DNA of 52,946 bases from Woeseiaceae bacterium (GCA_024640315.1 JAHEFF010000022.1:1-52946); one strand, 5' to 3'; shown: positions 43,083-51,323, counted from the first letter of the stretch. Numbers and translations are program-made. The notes: generated from the letters alone by a model not told the origin.

Positions 43083-43796
43083 CTAGTTTGTGCTTGCCGC
43101 CTGTTGCACGAACCCGTCCAGCCCTTCTCTGAGTCGCTGGGACCAGAAGCGAATCAATCGGCGCACTTCAGCCGTGTTCGTCACGCGGTTGGATCGCATC
43201 ATTTGACCACCCATGCGTTCTGCGGCCCGACGGTCGACCGATCGCGCCAGGATGGTTCCTGTTTGGGAGTCACGCAATTCAAGTACCAGCGTTGCCTCGC
43301 CGATATTTGACAGATAAATGTCGATATTTCCGGCAACCCCCTCTGTCGGCGGCACGTAAGTAACGATATCGAGAAGCGCTCCACGCACAATCATCACGTC
43401 GGGGCCAGGCTCCGAAACGATCTCGAAGTTCTCAAGCTGCTGAAGATCCTCAGCGAAAATTTCGCCGACTAACTGTTCGAAGCGAGCTCGTCGGTCCTGG
43501 TCGATATAAAAGGGTCCGCCCCGGGACCGTTCCATTTGCGTGCGACCGCGGTTGGTGACATCCCGGTACTCAAAACCCGAGCTGATCAGCATGAGTTTAG
43601 TGTATCGGGAAATATCGAAATCGGGTCTTGCCCAGGCAACATCTGCCTGACTGTTGTCGACTTTGCTCAGTCCATCGAAGGATAGCTCCGCATCCGGCCC
43701 AGACTGAATCGACGGCGCCGGGGTCGCGCAAGCCGTTATAAATGCCAAAACAAAAGCCGCTAGTAAAAGGGTACCGAGTGTTTGAACTTTTCTCAT
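43083..43796 (-). CDS. DUF3313-type lipoprotein (copy 1)
   Basis: A 237-residue lipoprotein with signal ending FITAC. The mature part has the DUF3313 order: LSFDGLSKVDNSQADVAWARPDFDISRYTKLMLI, a polar middle, FAEDLQQLENFEIVSEPGPDVMIVRGALLDIVTYVPP, and NIGEATLVLELRDSQTGTILARSVDRRAAE with RVTNTAEVRRL near the end. The family's role is unknown. It is clearly paralogous to the intact gene at 47238–47951 (long identical phrases such as VDRRAA and SNRVTN.AEVRRL) and more distantly to 44269–44883. A terminator follows. Confidence 0.85.
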   Translation of the reverse strand: MRKVQTLGTLLLAAFVLAFITACATPAPSIQSGPDAELSFDGLSKVDNSQADVAWARPDFDISRYTKLMLISSGFEYRDVTNRGRTQMERSRGGPFYIDQDRRARFEQLVGEIFAEDLQQLENFEIVSEPGPDVMIVRGALLDIVTYVPPTEGVAGNIDIYLSNIGEATLVLELRDSQTGTILARSVDRRAAERMGGQMMRSNRVTNTAEVRRLIRFWSQRLREGLDGFVQQAASTN

Positions 43797-43868
43797 TGGA
43801 ATATGTACCTTGGTTCGGAAAACGTTGTGGCACAGTTTGACAGAAAGTAGTCCCCCATAAGTCGGGTG

Positions 43869-44204
43869 TTACATTTTCTTACAGTTGCGATTTGATCGGT
43901 AGAATACGCATGAATCCCGCGCTAAATCGCCTTCAAAAGCCGCTCTGCGGCTCTTTATCGAGAACAATCTGCCGGCCGTCGTAGCAGGCGGGGAAAGCGC
44001 GGACCCCATCACCCGTTCGAACCTGGAACGCGAGTTGAAGTTGGCGGCCACAGCGATGACAAGGACATTGTTGTATACCTCGCCGACGAATTCAGGATCT
44101 TCGAATGTCTGGTCGATGCGCATCGTCGATGGCGACCAGGCACCAGCCAGCGCGAGGATGCTGGTTGAAACCAGTACAGCGAGTCAACGGGTGAATGTCC
44201 GCAC
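43869..44204 (-). pseudogene. Decayed small secreted-protein gene with stop codon in its signal peptide
   Basis: On the minus strand a GTG at 44204 with GGAG about 7 nt upstream opens a signal peptide, but codon 7 is TGA (44184–44186). Reading through, LAVLVSTSILALAGAWSP completes a good signal and is followed by the well-conserved-looking block EDPEFVGEVYNNVLVIAVAANFNSRSRFERVMGSAL, after which the frame loses sense. The block resembles the opening of small exported proteins of unknown function. The stop plus later frame decay argue for a dead gene; a suppressed or miscalled base is the alternative. Confidence 0.6.
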
Positions 44205-44268
44205 AAGAAGCTCCGTGAGGGAAAATATTCAGTTGGGTTTGGGGTAATACACCAATCGACACCCAATC

Positions 44269-44883
44269 TTATTGATTAAGATTCTGGTCCAGAAACTGGC
44301 GGAATAACGATGCCCAGTGTTGTGCTGCGACTTCGACTTCGCCCCATTCTGAGTTGTCGAGCTCGTCTGAACCAATGTTCGGGTTCAGCGTGCTGTCCGC
44401 CGCACGGGCGAGGACCCGACCTGTCTTCGAGTCTTTCATTTCCATCAGGAAGACGAGTGAACCTGGACGTGCGACTGAACGAATCTCGCTGCGCAAATTG
44501 GGTATGTCCGCATATGCTGCTGTTCGCAGGTCGATCAGCGAGGCCTCTACCATCATGATGCCGGTACCTGCTTCATTGACCACATCGTATTCTGATAACT
44601 CACCAAGGAACGAATTCCGGAATATCGAACGAATACGCTGTACATCTTCATCCGGGATGGTCGAGTTCTGCGGAAAGAAGATGCCCATTTCTGCCCCGGT
44701 CAGGCGGTCGTATTGGCTGAAATCGGCATCGGATGCAATGAACGCGGCTTCAACAACTGAATTTTGTGTACGCCGAAACTCCTGGCTGGTGGTCGTTGAG
44801 CAACCAGCCATCAGCAAGGCGGCCAGACTGGTGATAGCAAAAACGCTGCGGGGAGTCATTCGGGCGCGCGTCAAATGGGGCAT
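44269..44883 (-). CDS. DUF3313-like lipoprotein (divergent copy)
   Basis: A 204-residue lipoprotein with signal ending LLMAGC (AAGGA about 10 nt before the ATG at 44883). The body shares the layout of the two DUF3313 copies: DADFSQYDRLTGAEMGIFFP, then FLGELSEYDVVNEAGTGIMMVEASLIDLR, and SLVFLMEMKDSKTGRVLARAADSTLN, followed by a helical C-terminus HWASLFRQFLDQNLNQ. Wording differs enough that it is a distant paralogue. Function unknown. It reads in the same direction as copy 1 but the decayed gene lies between them. Confidence 0.8.
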   Translation of the reverse strand: MPHLTRARMTPRSVFAITSLAALLMAGCSTTTSQEFRRTQNSVVEAAFIASDADFSQYDRLTGAEMGIFFPQNSTIPDEDVQRIRSIFRNSFLGELSEYDVVNEAGTGIMMVEASLIDLRTAAYADIPNLRSEIRSVARPGSLVFLMEMKDSKTGRVLARAADSTLNPNIGSDELDNSEWGEVEVAAQHWASLFRQFLDQNLNQ

Positions 44884-44973
44884 TCGTCAGTTTCCTTTTG
44901 AGTACGACATGGTTTGTTTGTCAGTCTAGCCGAAGCCGGGTTCCCTTCAAATTCGTTGTTGAGAGATTGCCAG

Positions 44974-45173
44974 TTAATACAGACGTCTGAAAGCAGGCGC
45001 CGGGTTAAACCCAGGTGCCGTCATAGCGGCGGTTAACCCAGTTGCGCGGGGTTCATCGTCCACGCCAACGTCCAGTTCAAAAAAGTCATCACGCGTGCCG
45101 ATTCCCGCATGATCCGTTAGAGAGGCGTTGACGCCGATTGATCCGTTTCTGAGCCTGCCATTATGGAATGCAT
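44974..45173 (-). pseudogene. Possible frameshifted tail of an outer-membrane protein
   Basis: Directly after the barrel gene's stop, the minus strand keeps an open frame reading NGSIGVNASLTDHAGIGTR then DDFFELDVGVDDEPR. A shift to the next frame continues NWVNRRYDGTWV and a stop, which looks like a more natural end. There is no ATG or ribosome site. I read it as the frameshifted end of an earlier gene, but no family was identified, and it may be chance. Confidence 0.3.
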
Positions 45174-45929
45174 TCAAAATCTGAACAGAAGGCCGAGCGT
45201 CGGCCCGGAAAGTTCTATTTCGGTGGTTTCAGAGACGCCGTCGACGGCGCCTTCGTATTCGAGGTTCACGTGTCGGTAGCCGAGGTTAATGGCGAACAGG
45301 TCATTGAACCGGTAACCCAGTCCACCCATCAGGTTGAATGTCCCTTCGGAATCCCCGAAGCTGAAATCTGCTCGCGCGGTAAGATTCCAGTGATCGTTGA
45401 AGCGGTGCAGGTATCGAGCTCCGAGCATGAAATCGGTCACCCGGTTGTCGCCCTCGAATCGTTGTGTCGGGCCACCAAATGGCGGCGTTACGAGGAGAGC
45501 TTTGTCAGTACTGATCGAGCGCAGGCCCGCCAGGTAGTTAACGCCGCTGTCGTTGCCGGTTGGGCGATAGAACCCGGCAAATTCGATGACCGACAGGTCC
45601 AGGTCGCCGCGCACGTCCACGTTGCCGCCCGGCGGCGCGGGTAGTGCGACACTGCGGGTGTCGGCCAGCGACAGGAAGATGTAGTCGAAGGTCACGCCCC
45701 AGTGGTCCTGCGCTGCCTCGATGCGAATCATGCCCACGGCGTCCGTCTTGCTTAAGAGGTCGCTGCCGCTGATGCCACCACCGCCGCCGCTGGAGGATTG
45801 GCCGAGCGAAATTGCGGGGTACCAAAGGTAGGGTGCTACGAGCCATTGGGTGTCGCCAGCGGCAAAGGCGGCTGGCATCTGTAACAGCAGGATCGGCGAG
45901 ATTATTCCTGCGAATTTGTTCTTCAACAT
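45174..45929 (-). CDS. Outer-membrane beta-barrel protein, unknown function
   Basis: A 251-residue outer-membrane protein. From the ATG at 45929 the signal ends PAAFAAG. The mature chain opens with TQWLVAPYLWYPAISLGQ, a start I associate with small outer-membrane barrels, has a Gly/Ser loop (SSSGGGGGISGS), then alternating strands (HWGVTFDYIFLSL, YLAGLRSIST, FMLGARYLHRF, GGLGYRFNDLFAINLGYRHV) and ends GLLFRF with the terminal Phe needed for insertion. No substrate or partner is evident. The frame extends seven codons upstream without a better ribosome site. Confidence 0.82.
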   Translation of the reverse strand: MLKNKFAGIISPILLLQMPAAFAAGDTQWLVAPYLWYPAISLGQSSSGGGGGISGSDLLSKTDAVGMIRIEAAQDHWGVTFDYIFLSLADTRSVALPAPPGGNVDVRGDLDLSVIEFAGFYRPTGNDSGVNYLAGLRSISTDKALLVTPPFGGPTQRFEGDNRVTDFMLGARYLHRFNDHWNLTARADFSFGDSEGTFNLMGGLGYRFNDLFAINLGYRHVNLEYEGAVDGVSETTEIELSGPTLGLLFRF

Positions 45930-45944
45930 AATAGACTGTTTCTC

Positions 45945-45982
45945 AAACAAATCGGGCAGCCTGCCTGCCGGCGAGCTGCCCG
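45945..45982 (-). terminator. Terminator-like hairpin after the glycine-zipper gene
   Basis: An 8-bp stem (CGGGCAGC / GCTGCCCG) with a GC-rich 14-nt loop, followed on the minus strand by ATTTGTTTG. It lies 17 nt after the stop of the 45999–46724 gene and before the next minus-strand gene. Confidence 0.6.
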
Positions 45983-45998
45983 GTCAAACCGACGTCAC

Positions 45999-46724
45999 TT
46001 ACAAGTTGACAGTCAGTGGCGTGGAGAGGTTTGTCTCGATGATAGCGCCGCGGGGAACGTTGATGCTGGCACCACTGGTCAACAGTGATGCGCCTGCTCC
46101 AACTGCGGCGCCCGTCTTGGCGCCGGAACTGCCGCCAATCAGCCCGCCGATTGCGGCTGCGCGCGCCGTACGACCGACTGTTCTGGCACCTTCAGCATTC
46201 GTTTGAGCGGAAAGTTGCCCGGTGGCAATTGGTATGAACTCGTCATCCAGGATGACATCCGTGAATGTCAGTGACAGCTCGGACGAGCCAACCGCTCGCC
46301 TGGCCTGTTGCTGGCCAGTGATCTGGCCCTGTAACTGGGTGCCGCGAGGAAGCACTGTGACACCATCGATGACGATCGCGCCGTCAAGTTGTGCCCGAAA
46401 ACGGTGACCAACGCTGTGGCGGCTCGAATCCACGCTATCCGACATGCGAATGATCAGGCGGGTTCCCGCCGGTACAATAATCTGGCCGGCCTGGTCCGAC
46501 TCAATCAATGCCTCCGCGGTCGCAACGCCGCTCGAGAAGAAAAGGCCAATTACCTCTTCTTCGGGGAAGGCCTCGATTCCTTCACCGGTATTGAACATGA
46601 TGATCCCGTTGCTGCTGCCGATAAAGTCACCTTCCAATAATCTGCCATCAGCAAGTTCAATCGTGTCTGCGAACAAAGATCCGGCGGCCAGCGCCGAAAT
46701 CAGAAATACCGCTAGTCTTTTCAT
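45999..46724 (-). CDS. Exported protein with Lsm-like N-terminus and glycine zipper
   Basis: A 241-residue exported protein; the ATG at 46724 starts a signal ending SLFA. Its first module (TIELADGRLLEGDFIGSSNGIIMF) resembles the small beta module of the DUF481 protein nearby. A second beta domain begins VPAGTRLIIRMSDSVDSSRHSVGHRF and includes VLPRGTQLQGQITGQQQ, with a likeness to the barrel of TrbI/VirB10-type proteins. Near the C-terminus GGLIGGSSGAKTGAAVGAG is a glycine zipper, typical of helices packed in the envelope. No family is named. It lies 27 nt after the decayed DUF4136 gene and may once have been in its operon. Confidence 0.72.
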   Translation of the reverse strand: MKRLAVFLISALAAGSLFADTIELADGRLLEGDFIGSSNGIIMFNTGEGIEAFPEEEVIGLFFSSGVATAEALIESDQAGQIIVPAGTRLIIRMSDSVDSSRHSVGHRFRAQLDGAIVIDGVTVLPRGTQLQGQITGQQQARRAVGSSELSLTFTDVILDDEFIPIATGQLSAQTNAEGARTVGRTARAAAIGGLIGGSSGAKTGAAVGAGASLLTSGASINVPRGAIIETNLSTPLTVNL

Positions 46725-46751
46725 TTGTGGTCTCTTTAGTAAATTGAGCAA

Positions 46752-47145
46752 TTACAGAAACTGCGCAAAAATATAGGCAATGGCATTGCGTGCTACTTCT
46801 TCAATATTCTGCCGGTTGACGCACCTTCCCACCGCAAATACTTTCTCTGACTGAGACGACGAAGTTGATGACCAGACCGCCATCAGTTTTGACGTACCGG
46901 AGACCAGAATTTTCCAGTTCCCGGGTTGTTGCGTCGGCCAGGTGCGTGCTCATCAATGATCGAACATAGTCGCGATCAGATGACAGCGGTGAAGAGTACC
47001 TGAAAGTTCGGTAATCGGCCAGATTGAAGCCTGGCGCGCTGTTGGCAATGATTCGCGGTCCGCCGGCAGAGCCACCGATATGGAATCGGGGGCGCTGTAG
47101 TGGATTGCCGGGGCCCAAGGAACTGTGGGCAAAATTGACGGTCAA
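46752..47145 (-). pseudogene. Decayed DUF4136 lipoprotein gene
   Basis: The first frame reads GSAGGPRIIANSAPGFNLADYRTFRYS, then LADATTRELENSGLRYVKTDGGLVINFVVSVRES: the N-terminal half of DUF4136. It then runs out at 46801. In another frame the true end follows, QNIEEVARNAIAYIFAQFL and stop at 46752, so the middle is deleted with a frame change. There is no signal peptide, and where a lipobox Cys is expected (GG-C-AGGP) there is a Ser codon TCT. Compare the intact copy at 40887–41498. Both the frame break and the missing signal show it is non-functional. Confidence 0.75.
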
Positions 47146-47237
47146 ATCGGATTCGAGTAGAGCTTGCCATCATTAGGGAATGGTTGACTGATTTGCTAAA
47201 GTCAACATCGGTACAACAATCATTTTCCGGGAAAAAA

Positions 47238-47951
47238 ATGAACGTAAAACTAATTTTGACAGTCGCCTTTTTTACGATTGCAGGGTGTACATCCACACCA
47301 ACGTTCCAGACCGGCGAGGATGCCGAAATATCCTTCGACGGCCTGACCCGGATGGACAACACTGTAATGAGTGCGGTCTGGGCCAGGGAAGACATCGATA
47401 TCACCTCGTTTCGCAAGGTAATGTTCGAACGCGTTGGCGTCGATTTCCGGGCGATCGAAGGAGGCCCTTACAGTGGCCGGGGCAGCCGCGGTTCGGTTTC
47501 TGCACAGACCAGGAGTCAGTCGGAGTTCAGGCTCGACGAAGCGACCAAGGAACTGGTAATTGACGAGATTTCAGGCGCGTTTGCAGGCGTAATGACCGAG
47601 AGTAAAGTATTCGAAGTGGTTGATGAGCCTGGCTACGATGTTCTTCTCGTTCGGGCCGCGCTCCTCGACGTCGTTTCGCTTGTTCCGCCTGAATCTGGCG
47701 GTCGAAGCACGGTCTTCCTCGACCGTGTGGGCGAGGCCACCATTGTTCTGGAACTCAGGGATTCGATGAGTAATGCGATATTCTTGCGGGCAGTCGACCG
47801 GCGCGCGGCCGGAAGCCAGTCGGGTTCCATGACACCGTCGAATCGTGTCACCAATGCGGCCGAAGTGCGGCGTCTGGGTCAGCGTTGGGCGAGAACAGTA
47901 CGCAGCGGGCTGGAAACGTTAATGACAGAAGGCGTCAAACCGGCCAACTGA
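47238..47951 (+). CDS. DUF3313-type lipoprotein (copy 2)
   Basis: A 237-residue lipoprotein; GGGAAAAAA precedes the ATG at 47238 and the signal ends TIAGC. It mirrors copy 1 at 43083–43796 throughout: ISFDGLTRMDNTVMSAVWAREDIDITSFRKVM, then VFEVVDEPGYDVLLVRAALLDVVSLVPP, RVGEATIVLELRDSMSNAIFLRAVDRRAA and SNRVTNAAEVRRLGQRW. It lies on the opposite strand from copy 1. Role unknown. The frame is open 18 codons further upstream. A DUF4136 fragment follows 40 nt downstream. Confidence 0.86.
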   Translation: MNVKLILTVAFFTIAGCTSTPTFQTGEDAEISFDGLTRMDNTVMSAVWAREDIDITSFRKVMFERVGVDFRAIEGGPYSGRGSRGSVSAQTRSQSEFRLDEATKELVIDEISGAFAGVMTESKVFEVVDEPGYDVLLVRAALLDVVSLVPPESGGRSTVFLDRVGEATIVLELRDSMSNAIFLRAVDRRAAGSQSGSMTPSNRVTNAAEVRRLGQRWARTVRSGLETLMTEGVKPAN

Positions 47952-47991
47952 TACAAGGTGCGGCTATGATCTCAGGGCCTCGACCGCAAGA

Positions 47992-48153
47992 CGGATTACG
48001 CAAGGAAGGATCGCAATCGGCGTCTTCGATGCCTGCCAGTAACATACTGGTTTTGAGGGCTTCGCAAAGGTTCGCGTCACGGAGGACATGCGCGACTGCC
48101 TCGACCAAACCGTGAGCAGTGCTGTGGCGGAAATTTTCGCGAATTTCCCCTGA
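47992..48153 (+). pseudogene. DUF4136 C-terminal remnant
   Basis: In one plus-strand frame the sequence reads ITQGRIAIGVFDACQ, a TAA stop (48040–48042), then HTGFEGFAKVRVTEDMRD and TVSSAVAEIFANFP with a final TGA. This aligns with the end of the intact DUF4136 protein at 40887–41498 (EGTFNIDLVDAKRKQLVWEA … FFALYP). No start or N-terminal half is present. It is a separate copy from the one at 46752–47145, which keeps its own C-terminal end. Confidence 0.6.
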
Positions 48154-48191
48154 TCCTTTCCAATTCCCCAATGGACAGCTAGTCTTTACCT

Positions 48192-48638
48192 ATGCTTAAA
48201 CTCAGTCTGATCGGCGCTTTACTCATTTCTCTGACGGTCGTCATACATGCTTTCGGCACGACATATTGGGTTCGTTTCCTCAGCAGGCGCTATGTCCAGG
48301 ACGATGGCCGGTGGTATTCGCGAAAATCGATGCAGATTCTGATTGGCACCGGGCTGGTGCTGGTCGGCTTGCATGTCATTCAGATCGTCCTGTGGGCGCT
48401 GACCTACAGGGCGCTGGTACCGCCCGCGGAGCTTGCCACGCTGGAGACGGCAATCTATTTTTCTTTCGTCACGTTCACCACGCTGGGCTACGGGGACATA
48501 ACCCTCAGCGAAGGCTGGCGCCTGTTGAGCGGAATTGAAGCAATGAACGGTATTCTGCTCGTTGGCTGGAGTACTGCGGTATTATTTGCCGTCGTTCAGC
48601 GGATGTGGCAGGGCACCGCCTTGCGGAACGACGGCTAG
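48192..48638 (+). CDS. Two-TM potassium-channel-like protein
   Basis: A 148-residue inner-membrane protein. TM1 covers about residues 3–22, a second hydrophobic stretch 48–70, then a pore loop and last helix around 112–132. The selectivity filter TTLGYGD (96–102) is the classical K+ signature. Between them LETAIYFSFVTF forms the pore helix. The chain has an extra N-terminal helix compared with the minimal KcsA plan and lacks an RCK gating domain. Four subunits would form a pore. It is the first gene of an operon with an AI-2E family exporter 29 nt downstream and an efflux set, so envelope or solute stress is a possible theme. Confidence 0.88.
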   Translation: MLKLSLIGALLISLTVVIHAFGTTYWVRFLSRRYVQDDGRWYSRKSMQILIGTGLVLVGLHVIQIVLWALTYRALVPPAELATLETAIYFSFVTFTTLGYGDITLSEGWRLLSGIEAMNGILLVGWSTAVLFAVVQRMWQGTALRNDG

Positions 48639-48667
48639 CGCACAAATAAAACAATAAGGAGGTCATC

Positions 48668-49765
48668 ATGGCCAGCGCAGACAGTTCGAGGGTCGACCCA
48701 CGGTTCCTCGCCAACGCAATGGCGTCATTTGTCCAGATCGGCGCTGTGTTGCTCCTGATTTTGTGGTGCTTCTCGATCGTCAAACCTTTTGTCGGAGTTG
48801 TCGTTTGGGGTTTGATAATCTCTATCGCGATTTTTCCGGCGCACGTTTCGCTGACCGCCAAACTTGGCGGCAAGGAAAAGTGGTCGGCAACCATTCTGGT
48901 TTTGATCGGCCTTGCCATTATCATCATTCCGACCTGGGGATTGGCTGGATCCACTTTCGATGGGTTGAAACACATCTCCACAGAACTGCAAGACGGAACC
49001 GTCAGGATTCCTCCGCCCTCGGATTCCGTTGCGGATTGGCCTTTTATTGGTGGGCGAGTACACGAAGGCTGGACCAATCTCGCAACCAATACCGAGGCAA
49101 CGCTGAACCACTTCGGGCCCCAGCTAAGAGCGCTCGGCCAGACGGCCGTGGGGTTTGCAGGTGGCGTACTGGGTGGTGTGTTTCAATTTATTTTTGCGAC
49201 GATTATCGGTGGTGCGTTGCTGACCCAGGCTTCGGGCGGTTTGCAGGCTTCACGGAACATCGCGAACAGCCTTGTCGGTTCGGCAGGCGGCGAGAAGCTG
49301 ATCAATATCTCAATCCTGACGATCCGCAGTGTCGTTAAAGGCGTCTTGGGCGTTGCGGTTATACAAACGATTCTGGCGGCAATCGGACTTGTTGTCATCG
49401 GCATACCGGCGGCCGGCCTTTTTGCTGGCGCTGTGCTGGTGCTCGCTATTGTTCAACTGCCACCAATACTGGTTCTTGGCCCGATTGCGATCTGGTTCTT
49501 TTCGGTCGCTGACACTGTTCCCGCGTCGATCTTCCTTGTATATGCATTTATCGTAAGTTTGAGCGACGCGTTCCTGAAACCCATGCTGCTCGGTCGCGGC
49601 CTCGATACGCCAATGCTGGTCATATTGATCGGCGCCATCGGCGGCGCGATCACTCAAGGAATCGTCGGGCTATTTGTTGGCGCGGTGGTGCTTTCACTGG
49701 GTTACGAACTGTTCGTCGCGTGGATGGCGCCGGACACGGATGACGCTGAATCAGCTGAAGCCTGA
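48668..49765 (+). CDS. AI-2E family transporter (PerM/YdiK-like)
   Basis: A 365-residue membrane protein of the UPF0118/AI-2E exporter family. AAGGAGG 6 nt upstream is the best ribosome site in the window. There are two N-terminal helix pairs (IGAVLLLILWCFSIVKPFVGVVVWGLIISIAIFP), a polar periplasmic stretch around 95–150, and a C-terminal bundle with FLKPMLLGRGLDTPMLVILIGAIGG and QGIVGLFVGAVVLSLGYELF, the family's most conserved end. Members export autoinducer-2, indoles or act as Na+/H+ antiporters; the substrate here is unknown. It is followed 20 nt later by the outer-membrane factor gene. Confidence 0.9.
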   Translation: MASADSSRVDPRFLANAMASFVQIGAVLLLILWCFSIVKPFVGVVVWGLIISIAIFPAHVSLTAKLGGKEKWSATILVLIGLAIIIIPTWGLAGSTFDGLKHISTELQDGTVRIPPPSDSVADWPFIGGRVHEGWTNLATNTEATLNHFGPQLRALGQTAVGFAGGVLGGVFQFIFATIIGGALLTQASGGLQASRNIANSLVGSAGGEKLINISILTIRSVVKGVLGVAVIQTILAAIGLVVIGIPAAGLFAGAVLVLAIVQLPPILVLGPIAIWFFSVADTVPASIFLVYAFIVSLSDAFLKPMLLGRGLDTPMLVILIGAIGGAITQGIVGLFVGAVVLSLGYELFVAWMAPDTDDAESAEA

Positions 49766-49785
49766 CAGGGCGCCAGCTATTCATC

Positions 49786-51318
49786 ATGCGAATCGGGACC
49801 CTCGTTATTCTGACGTTGCTGGCCGGCTGTGCGCCGGTCGGGCCCGATTTTGTGCGTCCCGATCTGCCCGCCAATCCGGCGTGGCTGGAGGCAGAGCTCG
49901 AACAATTCGACACGGATGGGCCGGAGCTGGCCGAATGGTGGAAGCGCCTCAACGACCCGGTGCTCGATGGTCTGATTGCCACTGCGATTGCGAACAACAA
50001 CAACCTGCGCGTCGCGGGCCTGCGTGTGCTGGAGTCCCAGGCCGCTCTCAATGTAGCGACAGGTACGCGTTATCCACAAGGTCAGGTCGTCGTTGGTGAC
50101 GCAACCGCGGTTGGTGCCAGTGAAAGCAACGCGAACACAACTGCCGGCGATCTCACATTTACTCAGTTCAATCTCGGTGCGAGCCTTTCCTGGGAGATCG
50201 ATTTCTGGGGCCGATTCAGGCGGGGCATTGAAGCCGCAGATGCGAGCCTGCTGGCGTCGGTAGCCAGTTTCGACGAGGCGGTAGTACTGGTCATCGCCCA
50301 GGTCGCTACCACTTATACGGTCATTCGATCGACTGAAGAGCAGCTCCGGCTGGCAGGGGAAAGCCTGGCCATCCAACAGCGAAGTTACGACATCGTTGAG
50401 TTGCTGTACCGCAATGGTGAGAGTTCAGAGCTCGATGCATTGCAGGCCCAGACACTGCTTCTTAGCACTGAGGCGTCGATTCCGGGCCTGAAGACTTCGC
50501 TGCAGCAAGCCAAGAATTCCCTCAGCGTCCTTCTTGGATTACCGCCGTCGGACATTGACGCAATGCTGCAAAGAGACGAGTTCTTCCCGGTTTTGCCGGA
50601 CAATGTCAGTGTTGGCATTCCTGCCAATGTACTGCGCCAGCGACCCGATGTTCGCCGGGCAGAGCTTCAGGCGATAGCACAAAACGCACTGGTCGGAGTA
50701 GCCAACGCGAATCTGTATCCCAGTTTCAGCCTCAATGGTTACCTGGGTCTGGCGGCAGCGGGCAACACGGATACCACCCGGACCGGTGACAGCGGAATTG
50801 GTGAACTCTTTCGCTCAGATAGCCTGACCTATTCTGTCGGACCGTCGTTCGTCTGGCCATTCCTGAACTACGGCCGGATCAGAAATGATATCCGCGTTCA
50901 GGATGCCCGGTTGCAGCAGGCACTGGTGCAGTATCGGGAAACAGCGATCCAGGCTGCGCGCGAGGTGGAGGATGCGATGACAGCGCTTGTCAATTCAAGT
51001 GAACAGGATGACATCCTGCGGCAGACTGTCGAGGTGGCGCAGCGTTCTTCGGACCTGTCAATGCTGCGCTATCGGGAGGGTTTTGCAGACTACCAGCGTG
51101 TTCTCAACGCGCAGCAGGCGTTGTTCGGCGCCCAGCAAAGATATGCGGCTAATCGTGGCGCGGTGCTTTCTAATTACATCGGTTTGTATCGAAGTCTTGG
51201 CGGAGGCTGGCAGACCCCCGGGCCTCGGCAGTACATTGATGATACGACCCGCCAGCAAATGGAAGAACGAACCAATTGGGGTGACCTGTTCGAGGGACCA
51301 CCACCCGCCGAAGAGTAA
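49786..51318 (+). CDS. Outer-membrane efflux lipoprotein (OMF, NodT/OprM type)
   Basis: A 510-residue outer-membrane factor that forms the exit duct of a tripartite pump. The lipobox LLAGC places the acylated Cys at 15, followed by the family opening PVGPDFVRP. Two OEP repeats are seen: LSWEIDFWGRFRRGIEAADASLLAS and FVWPFLNYGRIRNDIRVQDARLQQA, with helical coiled-coil segments between (LAQ... to LLQR). NVLRQRPDVRRAELQ is also diagnostic. It reads on to the HlyD adaptor 5 nt later, so the pump is encoded outer membrane first. Confidence 0.94.
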   Translation: MRIGTLVILTLLAGCAPVGPDFVRPDLPANPAWLEAELEQFDTDGPELAEWWKRLNDPVLDGLIATAIANNNNLRVAGLRVLESQAALNVATGTRYPQGQVVVGDATAVGASESNANTTAGDLTFTQFNLGASLSWEIDFWGRFRRGIEAADASLLASVASFDEAVVLVIAQVATTYTVIRSTEEQLRLAGESLAIQQRSYDIVELLYRNGESSELDALQAQTLLLSTEASIPGLKTSLQQAKNSLSVLLGLPPSDIDAMLQRDEFFPVLPDNVSVGIPANVLRQRPDVRRAELQAIAQNALVGVANANLYPSFSLNGYLGLAAAGNTDTTRTGDSGIGELFRSDSLTYSVGPSFVWPFLNYGRIRNDIRVQDARLQQALVQYRETAIQAAREVEDAMTALVNSSEQDDILRQTVEVAQRSSDLSMLRYREGFADYQRVLNAQQALFGAQQRYAANRGAVLSNYIGLYRSLGGGWQTPGPRQYIDDTTRQQMEERTNWGDLFEGPPPAEE

Positions 51319-51323
51319 GCTTT

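Noticed and set aside
46752..48153. A single DUF4136 gene split in two by one inversion, with its halves now on opposite strands
   Set aside because: The minus-strand remnant keeps its own C-terminal end in another frame, so the plus-strand tail must come from a second copy. A more complex rearrangement remains open.
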